Source: Blasia pusilla
Taxonomy: Eukaryota; Marchantiophyta; Marchantiopsida; Blasiales
Reading direction: 5' to 3'
NCBI GenBank assembly: GCA_050084515.1
Contig: CM114274.1
Location: 35,588,001 to 35,652,000, forward strand
DNA: 64,000 nt
The position numbers and the translations under genes are program-made. Within the stretch, counting starts at the first letter, position 1. The number at the start of each line of letters is the position of its first letter. The notes below the pieces were generated by a model. That model made no database searches. It was given only the letters and a program-made list of their open reading frames with translations, and was not told where the DNA came from. Of this stretch, positions 37,774-48,314 are shown piece by piece.

Positions 37774-39087
37774 TACGGAATCATCGAAACCAAAAAGCGG
37801 GACCAGACTTATCAACGCCACAATTTGTCATCGGAATCACAATAACTAAGCAAGTAATTCATTCTAGTGAGAGAACCGTTGAAAGAGAACTGTCTTGTGT
37901 GCTATGCAGTTCATCATCCCGAGAAGTCGATCCCTTGAGACACAGGTGCTGAGGATTACGGTTACAGTATCCCGAGGTTTAAGCTACCGCACATACAAGG
38001 TGGCCCCCTGATGCGGGTAGAGCTCGCTGATGCCCCGCAGGAGTCTCTCCGTTTCATATGCACAACTCCCAGCAATTGCACACTCGTCGCAGTCAATTTC
38101 CAGCTCCAGGTTATCCAGGGGTAGTGACAAGCACTAACATTCTGAAGTGAGCTGAAACTTGAGCTGACACAAGACTCCCCTGCCCAACGTCAAGAAATTT
38201 CTCCGTCACGTCCCCCCTGTCTCACTCACTTAAAGAAAAGGCTAACTAAGGTGATATTCTGCCACGGGCACTCTCCCATTTAGGCACGCAAGATTATCTT
38301 CCAGTGCATAATGGCAATGCCCTCAAGAACACTAGTGAATGCCGGCACTAAAGGTTTAAGGTACGAAATTTCCGATGGCACAGGGTTGATCTCAGAAACC
38401 TGCACCAGAATTTCTTTCCCACTCTCATCTCCATGCTCTCACCTCACTCTCCCCTGACGCCACCACAGAAATCACTACCTCCAGCATTCGGCACGCAGAG
38501 AACAGCACCTTCTCTCCAATTTTCGCTACACACTCGACACCTCACCCGTCGCACACAGACTCTACCTCCAAATCCTCAACACGCGGAGAAGTTTTTACCC
38601 GGCGAAGCATCACACGACGCTAGTGGCGACGCCGCAACCGACTCGTGGAACAGCAATACCTCGCTCGCTGCGACCACCGCCATCTCCGTCCTTCCTCCCC
38701 CTCCCGCCGCGACTCAGCAGCACTCTAATCCCGGCTCGCCCTGCATCACCCGCCCCCTCAAATCACCACCTCATTCGTTCATTCCACGCCCCATTCCTCC
38801 ACCATCTCTACCAAATTCCACCCTCCCCTTCTTCCGAAATCCCTTCCCCTTTCCTCCCGTCCTCACACTCCATAGCTCCCTCTCATTCCCTCATCCATAT
38901 CTCTCCCTCTCTTCTCCCCTTCTCTCTCTCTCTCTTTCTGTGGCAGAGGAATCGCTCTGGAGTGGAGCTCTCCGTTCCAGTTTTCTCCGGTGTCTGTGCA
39001 GAGTGGGAAGAGAGGAAGAGGGGATAGGTAGAGTGAGGGTGAGAAGGAGAAGGAGAAGAAGAGGGAGAGGGAGAGGCAGGAAGGGAG

Positions 39088-39188
39088 ATGTCGGGCGTCG
39101 GTGTCGCCGAAGATGGATTCCGGGCTGGAGGGGAGGGAGGCAACGGGGAGATGTCGGGAGTCGGCATCGCCGAATATGCATTCCGGGC
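39088..39188 (+). repeat. 63-bp tandem duplication containing two in-frame ATGs
   Basis: ATGTCGGGCGTCGG at 39088 and ATGTCGGGAGTCGG at 39151 start two similar blocks, in the same frame; a short frame runs from the first ATG to a stop near 39250. This may be the duplicated start of an unrecognised gene or a short upstream frame. Confidence 0.5.
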
Positions 39189-39892
39189 GCCGCAAATCTG
39201 GAAGCGCGGCCTCTGGCTGGCCGCTGGCTACCTACGGCCGCGGCCTCACGTATGATCTTATCCTTCTGGAATCTGCCCGCGGAGCGACTGGAGCCGTGGA
39301 CTTCACCCCATCGTACGGACGGACCGACGCCACGCAAAGACGGCGCTTTACGGCGGGTGAAAACTCCCGTCTTTCCCCTCATCTTTGCGTCGTTTTCTGG
39401 AGCCTTTCCGGTCCCCGGCGTAAATAAAGAGGATAACTCGCCTCTAAACGCAGAATCTCATCTCTTGTCTGTGTGGACTACATACATGCATACATCTCCA
39501 GATTCCCGAATCCCCCTTTATTTTCTTTTTCTCTTTTTCTCTTTTCAAGGGCTCAGATCTGGTACCATCCTATGTTGAGAAGTTGGACACATGGATACCC
39601 TCGCCACCCTACTATTTTTACGATTTGTAGCTACATCTATCTCCGGATAAATCAAAAATCTTATTTCAATCATTTTTGTCTCTTTAATGATATATGGACA
39701 ATGGGAACTAGTACATATTACATGGTCAGATATTTACATTTCTTACATAAAAATTCTTTATTAACAATGCGTGCCCAGGCCAATGGGCTTCTGCGGGGAG
39801 TTTAGGCCGTGGAAGACGTCGACGTTAGAGGCCCACTTGGTAATAGTCATAGTTTACTAGGAGTTGTTGATATTATTTCTGTTGTTGGTGAG

Positions 39893-40020
39893 TTTAGTCG
39901 ATAGGGGGAATGCCCCCTATCGCCTTTTTTTTTAAGGCCGCATGTGGCCTTTGGATGCTTGACTCTTTAAGTCCCCCTCTTTTGTTTTTCTGATAGGTTT
40001 TCCATCATGCATATTTATTG
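39893..40020 (+). repeat. Second copy of the hairpin-rich dispersed repeat
   Basis: Begins with the perfect hairpin CGATAGGGGG-aatg-CCCCCTATCG, then AAGGCC-gcatgt-GGCCTT, GACTC-ttt-AAGTC and a TTTTCCATCA stretch. It shares this order and the string AGTCCCCCTCTTTTGT with the copy at 16656-16790. No flanking duplication was seen here. Confidence 0.55.
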
Positions 40021-40319
40021 AGGTTTGTCACTTGAGTTAACTTTTATTAACATTGCTTATGAAATCATATTCTTTCCTTCATAACCATCACTTCCCATCA
40101 TTATCCTAATGTCACTCCGTGCACCTACTCTAGACGAGTAAGATACATGCGCCTCTTCATTAAGAAAGGAAACTCCATTTGAATAAAAAAAGGCACAGTA
40201 ATTACGTGCAGCATAATAGGGTAGCTATTCTTGTTTACCCTAAACAATAATATGCATGAGTGAAATGGGACACGTGGCCTGGGGCCATTGCAAAAGACAA
40301 GTGTGAAGACTGGAGGTAT

Positions 40320-40593
40320 TTGCTATATAATAGGGATGTTGCTTATAATAATATAGATAAGGCAACACATAATTGGCCATGAGGGAAAAAAACTCTTTGG
40401 AAGGTATAGTCCTATGTTTTGGAATGTTTGTCTTTGGGAATTATTGATAGTTATATTAAAAGTTGGTTGGATAATCAATTGGAAACTTCTCAAATCAAAC
40501 GGCAAACTAGAGACAAAGGAAATTAAAGGTATGCATAGAAGAAAAATACTATCCCCAATGTTCATTCACATCAGGATCTTTGTATCAAGAATT
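40320..40593 (-). pseudogene. Helitron helicase C-terminal remnant (H0)
   Basis: Minus-strand reading with SLPFDLRSFQL, NITINNSQRQTFQNIGLYLP resembles the PIF1-type helicase end of Helitron Rep/Hel proteins. It is homologous to 40797-41110 (H1) but more decayed. H1's 3' end (CTAG) abuts it, which suggests that H1 inserted here. Confidence 0.65.
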
Positions 40594-42270
40594 ACTAGTA
40601 AGGTGCTCGTGCGATGCAAGGGAGATAAAAAAAGTGTTTGAGGAGGCTTGTTTATGAGGGACTAATACAAACAAAATTTGTTTGCTGTCCATAATATATG
40701 AAACATTTTCTTGTTGACACATGTCAAATAGAAAGGTGTTTGTAAATCAAGAAGACATTTTAGTGAAGTGTTTGAATATAATTTCAAAATTTTAGTTCAT
40801 CCAAGTATCTCTTTATACACTACATTTTGTGTGTAATTACCTTCCTTGTTTGAATGTTCATCACTTCCAATGACAACGTGGATGGAACTTCTCTTCCCTA
40901 CTCTTGATAATGTTATATACAATTTACCATGAGAAAATACATGAGTAGGCAAGTAAATGCCAACCTTTTGCAATGTTTGACCTTGAGATTTATTAATAAT
41001 CATAGCAAAAATTGGACGAATAGGGAATTGAAACCTACGTAAATCAAATGGCAAACAAGAATCCGATGCAATCAATGGTATACATGGAATAAAGACTCGA
41101 TCTCCAATATTCTTTCATGTGATAATTTTAGCATCTATGTAATGTTGCATGAATCCACGAATCGCCAATCTTGTCCCCTTTGCTTGTCCATGTGATCCAT
41201 TCATATTTCGTAAGAGCATGATTGGTGCACCAATCTTCAAACACAAACGATGAGGAGGAAGTCCGGAAGGCAAGCATATGTTAAAAAATTCAGTTGGATA
41301 GATATGACTCATCCCCTCATTCGGAATAGAGTCGACATTGAGGTAAATATGCTTCTGTACACAATATTTAATGAATTGGTGAGATCTATTATATTACTAT
41401 CCACCCTTGTTCCCAAAAACAAAGCTCCCATATTAAAAAAATTGTATATATGTCAGAAGGATTACCTCTCCAGAAACTGAGACATAACGTTTGCATTAAT
41501 GTCGTCCACATCTCTATTTTGCGAAGTCAAAATTTCTGTATCTCTCATAAAATCAATGTCATGGAATCGGTTATGAAAATTGCCATAGATCAAATCAATA
41601 ATATCACATATCTTATTACTTTTAGTACCAATTTCGATGGTAATCGTATAAAGTCTTCTCCCAAATGAGGGTGCAAAGGTACACGATCCTCTCCCACTTC
41701 CAATAACCAATCAACAAATCTTTGTTGTTCACTACGCAAGTGACCTTCCAACCTTTGAACTTGCATATTTGTTGTCAACTTCATTACCTTTACATTAGAC
41801 CAAGGAGATGACCTCTTTATGGTGGCTTGAATGATTTGTGGCCAATCCCCATGACAAACAAAAGGCAACACTTGACGAAAATCACCACCAAATACCATAA
41901 GTTTTCCACCAAATGATATTTTCCGTAGATCTTGTATAACTTCCATAATATCTTATAAAGTTTGATGATGAGCCATGGGGCTTCATCCCATATAATGAGC
42001 ATCACATCTCGGATTAAGGGCAGTCCATCACTATCGACTAATAAACTACAAACAAAAAGGAAGTAAATCAGAAATTATAAAACTTTGGGTAATTAAATTT
42101 TACGTATCAACCTATTGATTTGAATTATTTGAAATCACTAATGGCACTTACTTGCAAGTAGAGCTCTCATGAAGATTGATGGGGATCTTGAAGTGCGAAT
42201 GAGCAGTACTTCTTCCATCTAACAATAAAGTGGCTATTCTAAATGACACTACAGCCAAAGCTATTCCTCT
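40594..42270 (-). mobile_element. Helitron fragment with PIF1-like helicase (H1)
   Basis: Read on the minus strand, the 3' end near 40594 is CATCGCACGAGCACCTTACTAG, similar to the other Helitron ends. Upstream lies the C-terminal half of a PIF1/RecD-like helicase: 42270-42152 with AHSHFKIPINLHESSTCK, an apparent 110-bp intron (42151-42042, strong GTAAGTG donor), then IWDEAPW, FGGDFRQVLPFVCHG (motif III region), GLPPHRLCLKIGAPIMLLRN, and the final INKSQGQTLQKVGIYLP with LYITLSRV. The Walker A part and the Rep domain are absent: the reading stops near 42270 where another short Helitron begins. Stops and frame changes make it a pseudogene. Confidence 0.85.
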
Positions 42271-42339
42271 TCCACTACTCGATGTAAGGGAAATAAAAAA
42301 GTGTTTGAAGAATTATTGTATAGCCTGTGAAGGGAAGCG
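42270..42339 (-). mobile_element. Left part of a short Helitron (H2), split by the DNMT-gypsy element
   Basis: The 70 bp here (GTAAGGGAAATAAAAAAG onward) match the start of the intact short copy H3 at 51839. The rest of H2 resumes at 51695-51838, so the two parts sum to about 214 bp, the same length as H3. The break is exactly where the gypsy element sits. Confidence 0.75.
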
Positions 42340-44227
42340 TGCCATGACCATACGGATTATGTCGTAGAGTATAGTGTGCTAGTAGAGGCCATACTTTATG
42401 TAGGGCCGTAGTGTCTAGGTAGAGATGCATTTTCATACATAGGATTGGGGGTTACTCGGTTGAGGGTGACTTTTCCAATAGGGCCCGCTCTTAGGTTGGA
42501 AGATATAGTGTGGAGTGCACTCAAAGAATAGTTAGTTCTTTGAGTTGAGCCTGTTGCGTCGGGAGTTAGCCTTGGTAGTGAGTAGAGCTCTTGGCTATGG
42601 TGGTTCCCGTAAGCTTCGACCTCGATTCTCCCATCGTGGAGTGGGTTTGGCTCGATTGTATGTGATTCTATACATATTTTATAATAGAAGGTCTTTCACA
42701 GATTTCACTCAAAGAACTGGAGTAGATCGATAGTAGCTTCAATTGTGGATCAGTAGGATCTAGTTAGCGCTGATTGTGTACTCAACCGTGGATGTTCATG
42801 GCTTGTGGCCTATGTTGGAGGTAGGAATCTGGTGCATGGTTGGTTGGGAAAGAAGTGCCTTGCTGAGAGCTTTCCAACACGCTTTAGATCGCCGGATTTC
42901 GTCAAGGGAGTTGGAAGTTATCAAGGATTGAAGATTATGTTTCGTGTTCGACGATTTTCTGATGTGGAGAGCTTGGAGTGCGGAAGCTCTGTTGAAGTTC
43001 ATCCAAATCGGGTGAGAGGTTCTTGTTGATACTTGTATTGTGATATCATGTGAAGCTATCCACTTGAGTGTGTGGAGTGTTGCGGATTTCTATGTGCATG
43101 AATATGGGCGGAAGTGCTCTCGGATTTGCGATTCTGGAGGTGTATGGACAGCAAGTTTGTCTGATTTTTAGCTTGGAGTACAAAGCTCAATTGTGGCTGA
43201 TTTTTGGTGGAGAGATACCTATGGTGGCCAATTGAATTATAGTCAAAATAGATTCAATTTTGGTTGAGGATTTGTGGAGTAATTACTGATCAAAATTTCA
43301 CGGACTAGCTTAAGGTCTGGCTATGGTGGACAGCAGATCGGAGGGGCTGGTTGGTTGGTGATTCGTACGTTTTTGGAGACGCCTATCCGTTGGGGGCGCC
43401 CTGGTTGGGCCTCTCTCCATAGCGAAGCATGGTGAAGCATGGCGAACGGGGCGATATGGGCATGTCTCGAGCATTTCTCGACGTTTCGAGGCTTCGAGGC
43501 AACTTGTGATAGCTCGTGGCAAGTGGGCGTGAGAGGCGGAGTAAGGAGCAAGAAGCAAGCAAGCAAGCTTGCTTGCTTGCTTGGGTGTGAGGCAGTTTTT
43601 GCAGGATTTGTGATTTGAGTGTTGCATAACTAGTCATCCATCTTTGGGCTATTTTGCTGGAAGACGCTTAACTGCTGAGTTCTTAACTATGCCAATGTAC
43701 ACACTAGTGTAGCTCATTTGGTGTTGTTCGGAGATGTGTTAGACGCTTTATGCATCTCAAGTTTTTGGTTGATGGACCTCTAGCGCATAGTACGGTGTAG
43801 CCTCTCCATGCACATGATATTTTCAGGTGCTGCGAGTCCGACTAGCACGTCATCGACCCGCGGCGGAGTAGTTATTGCGTTAGAATTGTGTGGTGGGTTT
43901 TATGGATTCAGGGGGCGCCACGTTTGGTGGATTGTGTAACCTTGATTTCCATTTGTGATTGGAGGGTTGTCGTTGGACTTTCTGTGTTTGGATCCCCTCC
44001 ATCGTTGCTTCTTACTTGCGCGCCCATTGTTAGGATTGACGCTGATTTCCAGAGTAGTGTTACTCCAGTGTGATACCAGTAGTGAGGCTGGAGTGATGAC
44101 CAGTAGACCGTGGGAGGCTTCTTGTGGTGATGACAGGTTAGGTTGCCTACACCCATAGCTAGTAGAGCTAGAATAGTACAACGACATCGACGTCTTTTGG
44201 TTACTTAGTGGTGGTGCGGCATCGGCG
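42340..44227 (+). other. 5' non-coding part of the DNMT-gypsy element
   Basis: No convincing domain. Expected to contain the 5' LTR, primer-binding site and start of gag, but neither an LTR end nor a tRNA-complementary site was recognised. It includes a 30-bp perfect palindrome at 43553-43582. Confidence 0.5.
43553..43582. repeat. Perfect 30-bp palindrome
   Basis: Four AAGC units run directly into their reverse complement with no spacer (centre AAGCTT). Located in the 5' part of the DNMT-gypsy element; could fold into a hairpin in the element RNA. Confidence 0.9.
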
Positions 44228-45530
44228 TTGGTCATCACGGAGCTGTTTGGTGGTCTAGTTGGGGACCGTGGTGCGGACAATGGTGGTTTTACATGGAGTA
44301 GATTGAGATATCGGCTACCTTTTCCACTTTCAACCGTTGATGAAGAGGAGGACGAGGGTGTTCCAAACACCGAGTCTTCTACGTTGTTATCGAGTGTTGC
44401 AACTCCATTGATTTGGGACATGGACGGGATATATGGGGCCATGAAAGGCCCACGACGATATTCGGGTGCAGTGGGCACCATTGAGTTGGAGGACTTCATG
44501 CAAGAGTTTGATATGTGGTGTGATATGCAGATGTTGCGGAACGCCACGTTGTTTACACCCTTCTTGGCTTGGAAGGGGTTGTTTCAGCACTTGGAGGGAC
44601 CACCCATGGATGATTACCATGAGTTTAGGAAGGACCATGTTGATGAGATTGAGGCGTGGAGACAATATTGGTCTCCAGGCTATGTGTCTATCACCCATGG
44701 TGGTATTGGTAGTAGTGCTCCTACTATGCCAGCCAGCCCGAAGTTGAGTGGTACGAGTACGAGCCGGAGTGGGTGTACTAATGGAGGTACCCATGGGGGT
44801 ACCAATGGGGTTACTAGTAGAGGTACTAGTGCCCCACCATCGTTCAGCTCGGTTGCAGAGTTCTTCAAGAGGTTGAAGAAGAACTATCAGGGAGTGAAGA
44901 CAGAGAAGTTGAGGAGTCTCCAGGAATTTAAGCGAAAGGCTTGTTAGAGTCTTCGTGAGGCATGCACTCATATGCGACGCTTGATTTCAGTTATCCAGGG
45001 TATGACTGAGGCTGAGGAAGTCCAGTTTTGGTATGGGATCTTGGACAGAGAGTTGCACGGTAGGATACGTGATGCTACTCTTATGAGTGATGATTCACCC
45101 ACATTGACCCATGTGTTTGCTCTATCTGAGAAGATTGAGCTTAACATGGTGGAGGAGAGAGTGGTGACATCCGCATTCAATAGGGATACAACAACTACTT
45201 CTTGTGTTCAGCAGTCCACCTCACAATCTCGTAGTAGTGGTGGTGGTAGTAGTAGTGGGAGTCGTGGGGGGTACACACGACCTCAGTCAGGTCCTAGACG
45301 GACACTTGCGCAGTGACCATTACCTTCATTTGTTGCCCCGCAGCAAGGACAATCATGTTGGACATGTGGAGGTGATCATGTTAGGAGGTTTTGTCCCCAA
45401 AAGGATGGGAGACGGACTTTGGAGGATGGGCCTTAGTCGGCCCCAACTTAGTGTGATCATTGCGGGAGACAAGGTCATCCTCGAGAGCGTTGCTTTGATC
45501 TTCATCCAGAGTTGAGATCAGGCCGCGGCC
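44228..45530 (+). pseudogene. Gag-like region with two CCHC zinc knuckles
   Basis: Capsid precursor of the gypsy element. The open part 44228-44947 includes EFFKRLKKNYQGVKTEKLRS, and after one stop the same frame continues with MRRLISVIQGMTEAEEVQFW and ALSEKIELNM, which fit a Ty3/gypsy gag core. A Ser/Gly-rich linker leads to two nucleic-acid-binding knuckles, CWTCGGDHVRRFC (about 45355) and CDHCGRQGHPRERC (about 45451), both C-x2-C-x4-H-x4/5-C-like. A Gly/Arg-rich run follows (RGGRGGRGGRGG). In-frame stops at 44945, 45314 and later break it. Confidence 0.75.
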
Positions 45531-45841
45531 GTGGTGGAGTAGCTCCGAGAGGCCGAGGTGGTAGAGGTGGTAGGGGTGGTAGAGGTGGACCAGTAGTTGG
45601 AGAGCCTACAGTGGCTACCCCTACCACTACGACAGAGTCGACTATGGTCGCCAAGATTGAGCAGATTGAGTAGAAGTTGGCTACTATGGTGGTATCCAAA
45701 GATAGAGCAGGTTCGGGAGCGGGGGCTTCCACCTCTTATGGAGGGATGATCTCTCTTATATGGCGAGTGTGGGGATGTGTTGAGGCATCAGCTGCAGATA
45801 CGAGAGGAGCCACTTGAGCGTTAGAGCCACATGGTGCTACT

Positions 45842-46987
45842 GTGGAGTTGGACCCACATAGGGGTGAGGTTGGGAGGCAGGCTAGGCTTCCCCAGTCATT
45901 CTTGTTGTCTGAGCTGCTTAGGACTCCATCCATGGTTCCTACGCAGCCTATTGAGCCTACAATGGGGACTGAGGCATCTACATCGCATGTAGTAGACATG
46001 GATGCAGCATCCAGTGCAGTATTGCGGATGGCAACTTCAGTGTTGGGATTCCCATTGTTTTCGGCCACGGAGTTGATGGCTTTAAGAGTTGACTTAGCTC
46101 CTGTATTTCAGCTAGCATCCACGTTGTGTGAACGTGGGGGTGTTACTGCTACACGTGTTGAGGTGGATGAGGGTGTTGCGATGGAGCGACCCTCTATGTT
46201 AGATGTAGTATTGAGTACCAGTGCTACTTGGCAGGCAACAGCGGCGAAGATGGATGCATTACCAACCCGGCCAGCCATTGATTGTGAGAGGCTTACACCT
46301 GGTGTATGTATGTTGGACAACCGGAGTGGGATATTCCGATTGGTGAGTCCTACGGGACAGGTGTATAGACCAGATAGAGTCTTGTTAGACTCTGGTGCCC
46401 AACCTTTGATGTTGGGAAAGGCGGCATGCATTGGTTTGGATATTCGGAGGTCAGAGCTTGAGCCTTGCCCATTCTAGATTCAAACATCACTTGGAGGAGC
46501 CAATGATAGGTCTCAATTCATGACACGGGAGAAGTTGTCTATACAGTCGAGACCAGATCATGCAACTGATAGCTCCTGGTTGGGAGTACCTGCAATGGTC
46601 ACATTAGCCGAGTCGTATGATGTACTAGTTGGAGGAGCAGTATTATACCCGATGGGTTTTCAGATGGACTACTGGACTGAGACAACATCTTATAGACCTG
46701 GTTGGCAGTCCGAGGATGGACGTATGAGCCAAGTTCCTGTGAGATTTATTTATGGGGCTCAACCAAGAGGGTCTTCCCCAACGGTGTTAGCATCTGTGGC
46801 TGGTTTTAGTGGAGTAGTCACTTGGCCAGGAGACTTTTTGGAGGGTAATCTTTCTGCTATGGATTCTCCTGTGCATGAGGAGCTAGAGGAGATCCCTAGT
46901 TTTGCAGCAATGGCATCCTCGTCGTTGGATGTGCCACTTTGGAGTTCAAGCGGTGCACTACGGCAAGAGGCTGATCGCCTAATGTAG
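45842..46987 (+). pseudogene. Aspartic protease (retropepsin) region of the DNMT-gypsy element
   Basis: Processes the polyprotein. The catalytic motif is RVLLDSGAQPLMLGKA (about 46375-46420), where DSG is the active-site triplet, followed by IGLDI. After a single stop near 46475 the same frame continues to 46987 with an apparent linker that leads to the methyltransferase domain. It is in frame with gag. Confidence 0.75.
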
Positions 46988-47110
46988 GAGGCTTGGTGTG
47001 AGGCTGTTATACCTCACGAGGAAGAGGAGGCCCTACGGCGGACTCCTACTTCTGGTCCAGTTGGGTTATCCCCTTTGAATACTACACCCACTGTATGGCA
47101 GTATCCGCCG

Positions 47111-48053
47111 GAGGGCATTTGTGTGTTAGATCTCTTTGGTGGGATTAGCACTAGTTTGTTGCATGTTTGACCCGGTATTCTGTCTTGAGGAGATACGTGT
47201 ATGTGGAGCGAGATGAGAGGCCCAGAGAGTCTCATCCCGACATATTGGTCAGTTGATGCGGAGATATACTGAGTTGTTGCCGTCATCAGCTATTCGTGGG
47301 TACCAGCGTGCTTTGCCATCACACATTGCATTGTTGGGGGCGCAGGACCTTGAGAGGGTTGGTCTTGTGGATTTGGTGATTGCTGGATGGCCATGTCAGG
47401 GTCATACACATGCTGGTCGTGGTGAGGGATTACACGACCCTAGGTCTCGATTATTTTGGGAGATGTTATGGGTGTTACAACATCTTCAGGTTCATCAGGC
47501 AGGTGCTCTAGCTTACATTCTGGTGAATGTTTCATTGTTGGATGACACCCGGGACCGGATGATGGCGAGTGTTCATGAGGTGCGATCTTGGATTGGACCA
47601 GCGGTGTTGTTGGATGCAGCGCAAGTTGCCTCGCGTGCACATTGTCCACGCTTGTAGTGGACAAACTGGTTGCCTAGGGAGGTTCTACGTCGAGCATATG
47701 ATGCAGTGCAGCGGGATTCTTGCCTTATAGTGGATAATATCTTGGATACTGGGCGACTTTCTCAGGTGGTGAGGGTTATTGATCGATCACCCATGGTAGT
47801 GGTGAACCGTGTGGGCCAGCCTAGGATGGAACTACCCATATTTGTGAGTTTTCCCTCGTCACATGCCTACAGGGAAGGTGGTCCCGGGCTTGTATGGGAT
47901 TCTCATGTGCGACAGTTGGTGGAGCCTAACGCTGATGAGAGAGAGCGTGCGATGGGATTTGCTAGTGGTGTGACAGCGGTTGCTTCCATTTCTGAGGCTT
48001 CATGACGTCATGTGTTGGGTCAGGCCATGGACCTGAATTGTTTGACCTGGATT
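47111..48053 (+). pseudogene. DNMT3-like C5 cytosine methyltransferase domain within the gypsy polyprotein
   Basis: Transfers methyl groups from S-adenosylmethionine to cytosine C5. Motifs in canonical order: motif I ICVLDLFGGISTSLL (47114 on, SAM binding), RRYVYVERDE (motif II-like), VDLVIAGWPCQGHTHAGRGE with GLHDPRSRLFWEM (motif IV, catalytic PC), an AYILVNV strand at the place of ENV (motif VI, Glu replaced by Val here), LLDAAQVASRAHCPRL (motif VIII region, compare DNMT3 DA-x-VS-x-AHR), and ERERAMGFASGVTAV with a LGQAMDLN end (motifs IX-X). The unpermuted order and motif VIII/IX wording favour the DNMT3 group over permuted plant DRM. About 310 residues: catalytic domain only. Two stops and two frame changes after motif I, plus stops near 47657 and 48003, make this copy inactive. 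Confidence 0.82.
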
Positions 48054-48314
48054 TTGAGTCTTGGGATGGCCGAGCAACGTCGACTTCGGACTATGTCTAT
48101 GGGTATTCCACCCCTTGTGATGAGCTTGATGGCTATCGGGATGGTAGAGACATCGGCTGGGGGCGAGGAGAATAGTATTTTGCATCCTTGGAGTAAATGG
48201 GATGTAATGGTTGGGCATGTGGAGTTGGTTGCTCATGATGGTGGAGGAGTTATTTGCTCACATGATGGTGTAGTTAAGGGTGTACCATCTTGCGAGGGGA
48301 TTTCCTAGCAGCCA

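Larger units (their letters stand above)
37774..40319. other. Sigma factor upstream region and unassigned DNA
   Basis: Contains the promoter side of the sigma gene. At 38430-39100 the plus strand is rich in TC and then GA repeats, like a plant 5' leader, followed by two ATG-containing tandem copies at 39088. A 381-codon open frame here (38433-39578) is low-complexity Pro/Ser/Arg and not accepted as a gene. A second copy of the hairpin-rich repeat lies at 39893-40020. Confidence 0.45.

Noticed and set aside
38433-39578. 381-codon open frame on the plus strand
   Set aside because: Low-complexity Pro/Ser/Leu then Arg/Gly content from TC and GA repeats, no domain, overlapped by equally long frames on the other strand. 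Reads as untranslated or promoter sequence.
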